In this document: one piece after another, positions 34,464 through 44,543 of the stretch
How the letters are laid out: each line of letters starts with the position of its first letter
How positions within the stretch are numbered: position 1 is the stretch's first letter
Source of the DNA: Lindgomyces ingoldianus
Lineage: Eukaryota > Ascomycota > Dothideomycetes > Pleosporales > Lindgomycetaceae
Assembly (NCBI RefSeq): GCF_010093535.1
Contig: NW_022985182.1
Span: 445,785 to 509,784, forward strand
DNA length: 64,000 nt
Direction: 5' to 3'
Made by a program: the position numbers and the translations under genes
Notes under the pieces: generated by a model
What the model was told of the DNA's origin: nothing
What the model saw: only the letters and a program-made list of their open reading frames with translations
The model's database searches: none

Positions 34464-37312
34464 GACGGGTAGAGATTTTGAAAGATTGAATTTTGTGGGC
34501 TTGTGGCGTCTGGAAGATTGTGCCAGATGAGCGGCTCTGCCTCGGGGTTTATATGCCTGGACTACGATTGGAAAGAAGAATCTAGGAGATGGTTGGATTA
34601 GCAAGAGTAGGTCAAACAAGAAGGCCGAGAACCCTCCCCTGAGCTGGACTGGTAGTAGCCACACACCGTAGTAGGGAGACGAAAACACGGGATCATATGG
34701 AAAGATCAAATGAGCGAATGCGACTCCTGCGTCCGGAATTCGCACCCACATACAACCCGAGAATATCTTTCCCAGGTCTTCGTGAGCGTGGCAAGAAATT
34801 CAGCGGTCTGCCTCTGTCAAAAAAATGTACTGGATTTGGGAAGAACGACTTCATGTGCGCATTCCGATGACGATCGAACTCTGTACATTGCCTCATCTCG
34901 AATCGTTATTTTCCAGATTCCTTTATGGTGCTCACCAGCATCTCCCTCACCAATACCAAGGTCGACATGCGAACACCGTCACAAAAAACCAGAATCCAGC
35001 GATCTAGGTACTTCTTTCACACTTCAACATCTTCGAGCAAAATCCCGGCTCCAATAAACTGTCATTACCTCGTTCATTGGTGCTACGATCCGCCATTCCA
35101 GCCACTATGCTGACCCATGATGCTTTTCCAACTCAAAAGGAGAACTCTTCCACCAAAGATTCCGGAGGTGCACCAATTTAGTCTTCCGGGGGACACCCTG
35201 ACCATCTGGGCTTTCTCCTCTCCTTTTTGCTCGCTCGTTAGCTTCGACGAAGTGTAGAGGAAAAGAGAGTTGAGGTGGAGGGGCGAGGCGTTTACACAGA
35301 CCAAGATCGGAAGAGCAATCGAGGGGTGAGTGAGGAGGCTCAGTAGGTTGGTAAAGGTTTGAGAGCGTCGGTAATGGCGTGGTGTGGTGAGCTACATTGC
35401 TTACTACAGCAGGATACTCAAATATGGACTGGGAACGTTGAGGAAGACATACGATTTACTCTTGTTATAAGGGAAGGTAGTTTTCCTGAATTCAAGTGTT
35501 TGGGGTAGATGCTTCAGCGCGACTACTTTTTATATGCAAGACTTCGAAAGGTCAGTGGTGATAAAGTTCATCAGCATTGATTGACCCGTTACTACTACGA
35601 ACCCCTCTGACCACTATAAACTTCTCTCACCCTTTAATTTTAAAATCTAAAGTATCCTTTCCAAATTCACTTCTCTCTTCCTCCCGCCATGTTGAATATC
35701 ATGTTCTCTTCTAGTCTTTCCACCTAACTCCCCACCAATATGTTTGAGGTACCGGAATTCATATTAGAAGGCCACCTCAACCATTAATCCCGGTTGATCT
35801 TTTTAGTTATAGGAGGGTTTCTCTAACCATCAAGTGCTATGTCGATCATTTCTAGAGAGCCTCAAGCAGAGACCGCGGAAATAGAAGAAGAGCCCTGACA
35901 CTGGGAGGCGATGTCTATAAAGCCCCCAAGAACTCTCTTGACTCATCACAAGTAAGGGAGAAAATATTCTAGCCTTGTGGAAAGCGAAGAATGCTCCTGT
36001 GCCCTCACTATAGAGAGTGAGATAGGGGCTTTTTGTATATCCAGTAAGCTGCTTTAATCCTAACATTGGTGGGGCAAGGCTTTAGAATCTTGAGCGGGAG
36101 GCGTGAGGAGAAGCAGGGCTTTGAGTCTCGGAATCGGTGTCTATTCGAACCATGAGGGAAGCCCAACGTCATTTCGTAGACAGAAGAACGATCCAGCCTT
36201 GGAGGAAAGAAAATAACACTGCCCCGTTCATAATATCGAAAGCGTTGACTTTGAAAAGGCTTCGAGTCTTTTGTCCGGCCATCTTAATCTTCTCCTTTTG
36301 ATTCCTAGGCCCGAAACGCTGCCCCAGTCATCCCACGAATATCGTTCGTTTTGAAAGCGCCTTGACCCCGAGTTGTGTAAAGAAGAAGCCCTTCGAATCC
36401 AAGAGTTGATGGTTATAAGGACTCCCTTCCGGTCATTGGCGCACCTTTCATGACTTTTTTGAGAACGGAAAAACAGCCTAGCTATGGAGGAATCAAGGTA
36501 TGGAGCTCAAGCCATGAGATCTACCCTTACTCACATGTTTTTTTAGGACCGAAAAGCTGCCCCGGGGATAGCAACGACTTTGTCCAGTTTGAAAGGACTT
36601 TGAGCCGGGATGTGAAGGAGGGAAGAGCCTCAGGCACAGTGTCGATGAATGTAAGCGTCCTCCTCCACTATCAGAGCACGAAGCGTATCATTTATCTGCC
36701 CATTTTAGTCCCCGAAGGCTACTCTGGCTATAAAGCTCAATGCAGAAGGACCTTTTTTCTTTTCTTTACATCCCTGGGCCAGAGATATGTGAAGAGATTT
36801 TTCCATTTTTTTTCAGTCGAGCAGTCAGTTTTAATAAAGAACGAGAAGATTGATCTGAAATATTTAGTGGACAGAAGGGTGGTCTTGATACTGGATCTAA
36901 TCGTGTCTATTTGCTTGCTAGAGGACGCTTTTTCTATGCAAAGTTCACTGCAGACATTTCCTTTTGATCCACTGGACAATGCTCCGGCAATCTTAGACTG
37001 GATTTTCGTTTTTTTTTTTTAGGGGTGGGGGCACTGAAGACTGAGAAAAGTGAGCAGTGAAGAGTTTCCTCGTTTGGGACGAAGAAGCTTTATATGGACC
37101 TTGTGCAATGCCGTTGGGTGGGTAGATGAACTCTCCTGGTTGTTCAAAGATGTGGATGGAAGCTGATGTATTAAATTGTTGAAAGTGGGAGGGTATATGT
37201 TGTAAATTCCGCGCGAGTGCCCATTACTGCATCGATGATTGGTGGATGAGCATGAGAAAATATTCAAGTCATTCTAGAGTGTTACTGAATTCCTGTAATC
37301 TTTCCAGCAATC
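34464..37312. other. Gene-poor region with diverged tandem repeats
   Basis: 2.8 kb without a supported gene. A 190-codon plus-strand frame (36450-37022) begins at ATG but has no motif and ends in a poly-T run, and I do not accept it as a gene. Three diverged copies of a 65-bp element lie at 36207-36610, listed separately. Confidence 0.5.
36207..36610. repeat. Three diverged copies of a ~65-bp element
   Basis: Segments at about 36207-36269, 36306-36371 and 36545-36610 share the order GAAA, ACNCTGCCCC or AGCTGCCCC, a variable middle, CGTT or GACTTTG, then TTTGAAA and GNCTTNGAG or CCTTGA. The two later copies are closest, both opening with TAGGNCCGAAANGCTGCCCC. They are imperfect (roughly 60-70% by eye). 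The meaning is unknown; it may be a decayed tandem duplication. Confidence 0.5.
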
Positions 37313-38544
37313 TTACTTCTTTCCACCCCTCATACTAACACCCTCCGTCCCTCCACTCTTCTCCCACTCATCAATCCTCCTCCTCCCCAACGCCCTCCTC
37401 AATATCCATTCCTTCGCTGTAACACACTCTTCCTCCTGCTCCTCCCCACCTTCCACTAAACACCCCAATTTCACATCATCCTCAGGTCTGCAAAAATACA
37501 CAAGACTATATCTCGTCACCCCCCCCTGCTCTTTGGGAGGCGCTACTACTCTATGGATATTCGACCTCAACCTCGCATTCGAGAACTTTACCAACGCATC
37601 TCCGAGATTGACAATACAATGTCCGGGAAGCGGTCGCACATATGCCCAGCCATTCGCACAGAGCGTGTTATTCACATCTAGACCTCCCGCCTTGTCGGTC
37701 GAAGCGGGCGGTATAGCATCGATATAATCGGGCAGTCGAACCTGCAAGCCTCCAAGGCGATTAAACAAGACCGTGACGCTGCCAAAATCGGTATGTTCCC
37801 CTAGCGCCACCGCGAGGTCTTGCTTCTGAGGCGGAGCTTTTACGAAACGGATTTGGTCGCCGGAGATGGAGTGGAGGTTGTGGAGAGCGGGCAGACCGCC
37901 GTTTTGGATACTTGAGGGGAGGAGCGGGAGATGGGTGGAGAGGAGGGAGAGGATGACGCGGCAGATGGAGTGCGACGAGTTGATGTAGGAGGTGTAGAGG
38001 GCGTAGTGCGAGTTGAGGATGTCCGGAGCTGGGAGTTTGGGGGTTAGGGCGAGGATGTCGTCTTTTGAGATCTGACGCTCTAAATTAGCACAAGAACTTC
38101 ATGAGCGAGAAGAGGCAAAGGTCATAGGGTGAAAGAGCATACGTTATAGAACTCATTCCTGTCTCTTGTACCCTTGGAGTCCACGATTCCTGCTCCATAT
38201 CCTTTATAGCCAAAATAGCTCTCTTGGTCCGCGAAATCATACTTGACCTTCTCGTTAATATCCAGGTCAAAGAACTCTTTCATTACCTCGAATAATTGGT
38301 CCGCGTCCTGTAACAACGCTTCCCCATTGACATCTCCAGCGCTATCCTTAGTTCTAAGGTCAAGGTAAAAGAACCCTAGATCACAACATGCTTTCCAACA
38401 CCGTTCTTCCTCCTCGCAATCATGTTCAAGCAATCTTTGGAGCGAGATACGAAGGAGTGGAGCGGTAGGGACAGTGTCGGGAAACGGTGGGAGGTCCGGA
38501 AAAGAGGCCAGCTGCGGGGATAAAGCATAGTTTGAGTGAAGCAT
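37313..38544 (-). CDS. 2-oxoglutarate/Fe(II)-dependent oxygenase (isopenicillin-N-synthase-like)
   Basis: Two exons, 38143-38544 and 37313-38071, are joined over a 71-nt GTATGC..CAG intron to give 386 aa. The N-terminal DIOX_N region contains CCDLGFFYLDLR and FFDLDINEKVKYDF, followed by SYFGYKGYGAGIVDSKGTRD and the NEFYN-ISKDD junction typical of fungal members. The catalytic core has the iron ligands H-x-D in LGEHTDFGSVTVLFN and the distal His in RSNIHRVVAPP, and the 2-oxoglutarate-binding Arg-x-Ser in TRYSLVYFCRP. All key residues are intact. These enzymes hydroxylate or desaturate small molecules, often in secondary metabolism or detoxification. No metabolic cluster surrounds it, so the substrate cannot be guessed. 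Cytosolic location is likely because no targeting signal is seen. Confidence 0.9.
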
Positions 38545-39337
38545 TCTGAGACGATGTTAATACCAGAGTGTTTGGAGTCAGTTTGAGGGAAAAGAAGCAA
38601 ATTATGTATGAAGGTGACTGGAGCGAGCTGTGCAGTCGACAACCAGCTGACCTATGGCTTTTCCGTTCCACACATCAATGGCACGGAAATAAGGGTTTCG
38701 TTCATGGCTTGAGCCGAATCTGATGGCTGCTGAGCGTTTGCATTGCTGGAAGGAGGTGGAGAACGCGGGGTAGCTCATCGCGCCAAGGACAGAAAGAACA
38801 GAAAGGGACGCTAAGGTGAAAGCAACCTTTGGGATCAGCACGAGACTCAGGGTGCTAGTGAAAATGAGACGCGACTTCTTGGTGCATGGCGAGATAGAAA
38901 AGAAAAACGGGCGGAAAAACAAATGAAATTGCACATAGCACGAGTCACAAATAAAACAAACAAAGGCAAATGCAAATGCAAACAGACACCTTTCATTAAC
39001 TATCCACAGTTATAGCTCGTGCTTTTCCAGCCACATACACCACGGATCCCTGCGCCAAAATGCTAACCAAGACGAGACGGTAGCATGTCCCGTCATCAAA
39101 CATCAGCCAACGTCAAGGACGGAAGCCGACGTTTGATGGCGGGATGGCGACGGGCCAGTCAAGCAACTATAGGAAAGAAGATTTATGAACACAATTTGAG
39201 TTGAATTGGCCGACCGGAAGCAAACTCCTAAATGCTCTCATGACACATGCAGAGCGTTTGATTGCGACCTGGAATGGGATTAGCTTGAGATCATTTGAGT
39301 TGAGGGTAATTGTTTACCATTGACTGGGTGCAACCGC
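38545..39337. other. Intergenic region
   Basis: 3' flank of hex1 and promoter of the oxygenase, both on the minus strand. The open frames here have no motif. Confidence 0.5.
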
Positions 39338-41085
39338 TTACAACCTTGAGCCGTGAACAACCTTGTAGTCGACAGCCATCTCCATGCCGTCGTCATTAAT
39401 GACGAGGATGCGGACACTGCCTCGGCCATTGTCGAATGACTCGGAGAGACGCTTGGAAAGACCGCTCTGGTCAAGGACAGGAAGGCCTTGCTTGACATCG
39501 CCAGTCTCGGTCATGGCAACAACGCGGCCATCCTCACGGATGTCGAGGACACGGTACTGCTTGAAGACAGGACCAAGCATGTTCTGGACAATGACGGACG
39601 GGGCCGGGTTGGAGATGAAGCTAGACTCCTCATGGAGTTGCTTGGTGAAGAGATCAACACCGAGGTAGCGGTGCTGACCAGTCTGGGAAGAGGTAGTGAT
39701 ACGAATGACCTGGCAAGGGCGGCCCTGGAGGATCAGGAGGTCGCCGATGCGGATGTGATGGCAGGGGATGGTAATGGTGTTGGGAGGCGCCATTGTGCGA
39801 GTTTCGGTGTGGCGGATCCGCTCGACTGGGACTCCGGAAGAGATGCGGGTGACCGGGGGAGATGGAATGGAAGTAGTGTACTTTTCCTTGACTACAACCT
39901 CTTCGCGGTTGTCGAAGTGAGAACCGGCGTGAGAGTGAGAGTGAGAGTGGTGGTGGCGATGACCGTGGATGGGATGGAGGATTTTGTCAGCGGCTTTGTG
40001 GAGACCGTGGCGGAGGGAGTGGTAGTGACCGTCTTCGTCGTAATATCCCATATCACGCTTGTGTTTCTTGGGGGCGTCAACAGTAGTTCGAGTAGTCTTT
40101 TCTACTCGAACGTCTTCTTCTCGGCGGTGAGAGGAAGGGTAGCGGGAGTCAACGACGTCGACGTCCTGCCTTTGGTAGGGAGTGGTGTCGTGGCTGGTGC
40201 GAGAGGTGAAGCTGTCGTGGGTGTAACCGGCTGGTTGCTCGTAGTTGGGCTTGGTACTGATGTTGGTGTAACCCTGTTCAGCAGCAGCAAAGCCTCCTAC
40301 GATGGGACGAGTGCCTTCACGGAATTGACGCTCGGTGACGTCGATCTGGGTTGGAGTGTAGTCGGTAGCAGGGCCGTGGACAGTGTTGAAGTCTCTGTCG
40401 TAAGTCCTGTCTTGAACGTCGATTTGACTCCCAACGTAGCGTTGGTAAGGTTGATGGTAACTGTTGATGGAAGGGGGAAGGGTCAGCTTGGGTAGGGAAG
40501 AAGAGCAGGAAAAGTGGAGCCCGCGTGTCGCTCGGACAACAATAAAAGAAAAGGGTTAAGCGGGAAGTGGCGTTTTCCGCCAAGTTCCAGGGGCTTTTCC
40601 GCTGATTCGTGACCAACTGATAAAGCAAAACAAGAAGCACTGACAGGACTTACCGGTCGCGGGTTTTGAACTCAACCTCGGAGACGCGCTCTCGTCGCTG
40701 CTCTCGCTGCTCGGGCTGGTGAGGAGTGCGGCGATCCTTTTCGTAGATGTGAAGCTCCTCGCGGCGGGTGGTGGTTGGGCGGCGGACACGCTCTTCCTCG
40801 TAGACGCGGACCTCTTCTTTGTAGCGGGAGTCGCGGGAGTCGCGGCGGTCGGCGGGGACGGCAGTGGCAGAGAAGGATTCGTAGTGCTCTTCGTGACCTT
40901 CCCGTCCGACGTGCGAAGCCTGATGAGAAGGGTGCGGATTGACTTCTCCTTCTACCTTGACTTTGGTGGTTTCTTTAGTGACAGCGTCACTCCGATACGA
41001 GGACGGGAAGACACTGAAGGGGATCGGTACGCGGGCGTCAAAGTCCAGGTTGGCTGGAGTCGCGGCGTTCCTTCTTGAATGCCTC
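39338..41085 (-). CDS. hex1: HEX-1, Woronin body core protein
   Basis: HEX-1 self-assembles into the crystalline core of the Woronin body, the peroxisome-derived organelle that plugs septal pores after hyphal damage. From ATG 40051 the protein is 237 aa: MGYYDEDGHYHSLRHG start, a His-rich stretch (GHRHHHSHSHSHAGSH), then the eIF5A-like core (ITIPCHHIRIGDLLILQGRP, HRYLGVDLFTKQLHEESSF, PVFKQYRVLDI) and a C-terminal SRL peroxisome signal. The same frame continues upstream for 136 codons to an acceptor at 40461, and a 193-nt intron (40461-40653) joins it to another open exon, 40654 to about 41085. This exon is rich in Arg/Glu (RYKEEVRVYEEERVRR) with no ATG in frame. A longer isoform from a further 5' exon is therefore likely. 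The short form is certain; the extreme 5' end is unresolved. Confidence 0.93.
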
Positions 41086-42659
41086 TCGAACCGTTACAAG
41101 AACAATTCGAAAGGAAGACAAGAAAGAACTTCTTGGCTCCTTTTGAGATGGGGGTCTCAGAGCGAGAAGGGGGAGGAGGAGCGAAGAGTTCTTAAAGAAG
41201 CCAGCTTTGAGGGCGAGGTGTTGTAGTGACGTGAAGATGTGCAATTGGTGCAGAAGCGGGCGATGATGTGGATGGAGGAGTGATGGAGGGTGCAAGTGGG
41301 AACGCAAGGAGGGAGGGGAGGTATAGGCGGTAAGCTGGGGGGTTTGTTGTGGGCGGCGGTTTCACGGGCGCGGGCTGGGGCACCACCAGCGACGAGGTTG
41401 GGCAGAGCTCCAACAGCTGGCCGAGAGGGGCCTAGCCTTGTTTACGCCGCGCCCGGAAGAGAGTCTAGCGCGTCTCGCAAGCTCCCATGCTCTGGCGAGC
41501 TCCCCCTTTCTGTTGCACGGGGCAGCCAAAGCAATTTCAGGTCCCACAAAGCAACGCCATCAATTCGACTCAATTGCATCGCGCCTCGGCATCTCATGAA
41601 AGATGTGCATGCGCTACGAGCTGTGGGCATCTGTCGGCGTTGCGATTGCCATGGCGGCCAGCAAATTGGGCGCTGCAGCCAGTATCGCGCTGCCTGGAGC
41701 TCCCCGATCGCGTCTGCAGCACCTCACTTTTCACACACACCACGGCCAATGCCCTCGGACAGTGGGTCTGACATGCTCAGTCGTGGAGCGCTGCAATTGG
41801 GCGCGTCTCGCTCCTTTTCTGCAGCGGCCGATAGTGCATCACGGCACGCTCTGTGGAGAGGCATTTTCTCAGCTGAGGACCGTCCATGCTGCTCGCCAGC
41901 TCTGGAGCTCCCAGCCTCTCCCCAGCCTCCTCGATTATGGGCCCCCGCTGCCAATTGGTCGGCCGCTGGCGGAGCTCGCAGATGGCTTTCTGCGCGGCAA
42001 AAATCGAATGGCTGGGAGGCAGGGTTCTCCTGCCCATCGCCCGCTCCCTTTCCCTCCCAGCCGGATGAAACGGTCCGATCACGTGTTTAATCCCTCATCC
42101 TCAACCATCGCTCCTGCCGCCCTTTCTGCGACCTGTGGGTAAGGGACCCGCTGAGCCAGCCTCAGGAAGAGCGATGGACGGTTTGATGAAACATCTCCCC
42201 GCTGAAGGCTGCGTTCCAGAAGCCCGCCTTGGACGGCACTTCGCGTCATCGACCCGTTCTCCCCCGCCGGACTTGTGAACGCCTTGCAGCTGACGTGCAT
42301 GCTAATCGCTGCAAGAAGGAATCCAAACTGTTACCTTGGGAGAAACCGGACAGATTGAGATCGTTCAACTTCGAACCTCGATAAGATGGATATGATGAAT
42401 TTGATGAACATCGAAAGCCCTACGGTAGAAGTCCAGCATCAGCTCTTCAATGGTATTGACAACCTCCGATGTGCCTAGAATCTTGCTTGTGGAACAATTT
42501 GCACCCTATTAACAACCCTTTTACTCTACCAACAGGTTATCGTGAAGAACCATTTCCCTACGCCAAGTCTATCGGTGCTATGCTCCAGTACGCCATACTA
42601 TGTACTTTGTGCTACGCTAAGCGAGTAAGTGTTGCCTCTCTCTCCTTTGGTCCCTTCGT
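41086..42659. other. GC-rich promoter region upstream of hex1
   Basis: 1.6 kb between the hex1 5' exon and the 3' end of the Zn2Cys6 gene. It is GC-rich from about 41340 to 42140 and carries overlapping open frames on all strands, as high GC alone produces. Recurrent GGAGCTCC- and CTGCAATTGGGCGC-like words occur. No protein motif is seen. It probably holds the hex1 promoter and an unlocated 5' exon. Confidence 0.5.
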
Positions 42660-44543
42660 TTACCAGGCAAACCGTCTTAGTATTCCCCTTTCTCCCTCTT
42701 CGTACTGCTTCTTACTCCTAAATTCCACATCCGCCCGCCGCAAGCCAGTGTAGGTGATAAGAACGTCTCGGACCCTGTTGCACTCGGGTATATTCGAGGT
42801 CTGCGGAAAGTTTCGAGCAGACTGTTCTGGAAATTCGCATAAGTCGCCATTTAGAGCGGACTCCTCAAACATATTAAGTTCCCAGGCAATCCGTCCCGCC
42901 AATATACTGTCCCAGACCCCTTCTCGACGAGGATATTCCAGCATCAGGCCAATGGCCTTCCGACGCATAGTTGGATTTCTCGAGCGAGTTGAGGCTAGCC
43001 ACAAACCTGACAGCAGCTTAGAACCGGAGGAAAATACTGGTCGTGCGAACATTGTTGGCAGAGTGCTGGCCCGATCCGCTGGAAAATTATAGTATTCCTC
43101 AGGGACAGCTCCAGAGGACAGCGTGCAGTTTGGATCCGCTCCTAATAGCTCACATGCGAGGCTAAGTATCTCTTGGAATTCTGGCTCCAAAATATCCCAG
43201 TCTATCTCCTTCCTTTCCTCGCAGTACTTCTGGGCAATCAGGAGAATTCTGACCTGAGTTTGAATAAGTCCAACTCCAATCCTTGATTCAGTGCTGACTG
43301 TCGCCGGATGAAGGGAAAGAAATTCCTCCAAAAGCCTATTCCCGGCTTCATACTGACTCTGCAATCGCCTAAACTCCACACGAGCTGCCTGGACTTGGGT
43401 GTCACTCGTTGGGGGTCTGACGTCCATATCCTGTACAAACGCTAGGAGATCGTTGAATATTGCTTCAAGGTAGGAGTGGGCTTGGCTGAATGCCACGAAG
43501 GCAGTCTGATGGACAATAGGATCCCGTTTCGGCTGTGGCTCCCAGCTCACAAGATCATCGTCACTCATTACTCCTCTTACCTGGGTATCCATGTCCACAA
43601 ACATCGTCCGGAGGCTACTCAAAGATACGGGATGCGCAGTTCCGTCCTGAATGCCGGCAGCCAATTCATCGTCAACCTCCTTAAGGATCTTCAACCCGCT
43701 CCGGAGATGATCGAATGCGATGCTCTGATGGCCTTGTATACAAGCCAAGCAGTCGAACAGAATGCAACAAGTCATCATATTGATCTTATCCGCAATTGTT
43801 TTCCGAGCGGGTGATTTGATGACTTCTTGAATGGATCGATTGCATTGTTGCAACGCAAACCGCAATTGCTTGTCTGATGCGTCGTCGGGCACAACGGGCA
43901 TGTGACTGACGACGAAAACTCGGTGCATGGCGGCCAGAGCAACCACCGCATGTCTTACGGCCGGGTTGGAATGTGCCGCTTGAAGGACTTCAAACTGCCA
44001 GAAACTAGAATCGAAGAATCCAGAGAGCTCAAATGCTGAGTGCTGCCTATAGAAAAAGAAGGCCTGCTGTTCATCGATGGACCCCAGCTGGAATTCTGAT
44101 GGCGCCACAAAGAGGGGCGATCGTTGGTGTGGTAGAGCGACTTGATGAGAAAGCGGAGGAGTCGGTGTGGCGTATCCATCGCATCTGCGTCCCGTGGAAG
44201 AACACCGGTCACATGCTGGCTTTGCTTCATCACATTTTACTCTTCGGATCCTACCGAGCATTAGCTTTGAGGAGTTCAGCGGATTCGATTTCTAGAAGTG
44301 TTTCTTAGGAGCCTTCCGCTCCATTTATGTACACTGTCTCTCGTACGAAGAGGACCGATTAGCATGCATATCACGGGAAGTCTGACGCCTCGCGCCGCTT
44401 CCCGGCATTATGGCAGCACCCCCCCAAATCGGTAAATAGAAAGCTTCAATTCCCACTCACCTGCAGGTAACACAACCAGTCCTCGTCTTCGGTTTCCACG
44501 TCTTCTTCCGAACTTGTATCTTCTTGCTGCCGTTCGGTGCCAT
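42660..44543 (-). CDS. Zn2Cys6 fungal transcription factor
   Basis: Two exons, 44461-44543 and 42660-44250, are joined over a 210-nt GTGAGT..TAG intron to give 557 aa. The intron interrupts the DNA-binding zinc cluster: exon 1 ends TRTGCVTCR and exon 2 continues IRRVKCDEAKPACDRC then RRC, so all six cysteines are restored only by the splice. A basic stretch (KKIQVRKKTWKPKTR) precedes the cluster. The middle region (FELSGFFDSSFWQFEVLQAA, VRHAVVALAAMHRVF, INMMTCCILFDCLACIQGHQ) matches the fungal-specific regulator domain found in many proteins of this class. It is nuclear, and the target genes are unknown. No biosynthetic cluster adjoins it, although the oxygenase gene lies 4 kb downstream. An ATG inside the intron (44261) would give a protein with a broken zinc cluster. 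Confidence 0.92.

Noticed and set aside
36450..37022. 190-codon plus-strand open frame near the diverged repeats
   Set aside because: No family motif, odd composition, ends in a poly-T run and overlaps the repeat copies; probably not coding.
39488..40495. 335-codon plus-strand open frame
   Set aside because: Antisense shadow of hex1, whose minus-strand product is unmistakable.
41290..42142. Several long overlapping open frames on both strands upstream of hex1
   Set aside because: High GC lowers stop frequency in all frames; none has a motif, and they mutually exclude each other.
37313..44543. Secondary-metabolite cluster (oxygenase plus Zn2Cys6 regulator)
   Set aside because: hex1 lies between them and no backbone synthase or transporter is present.
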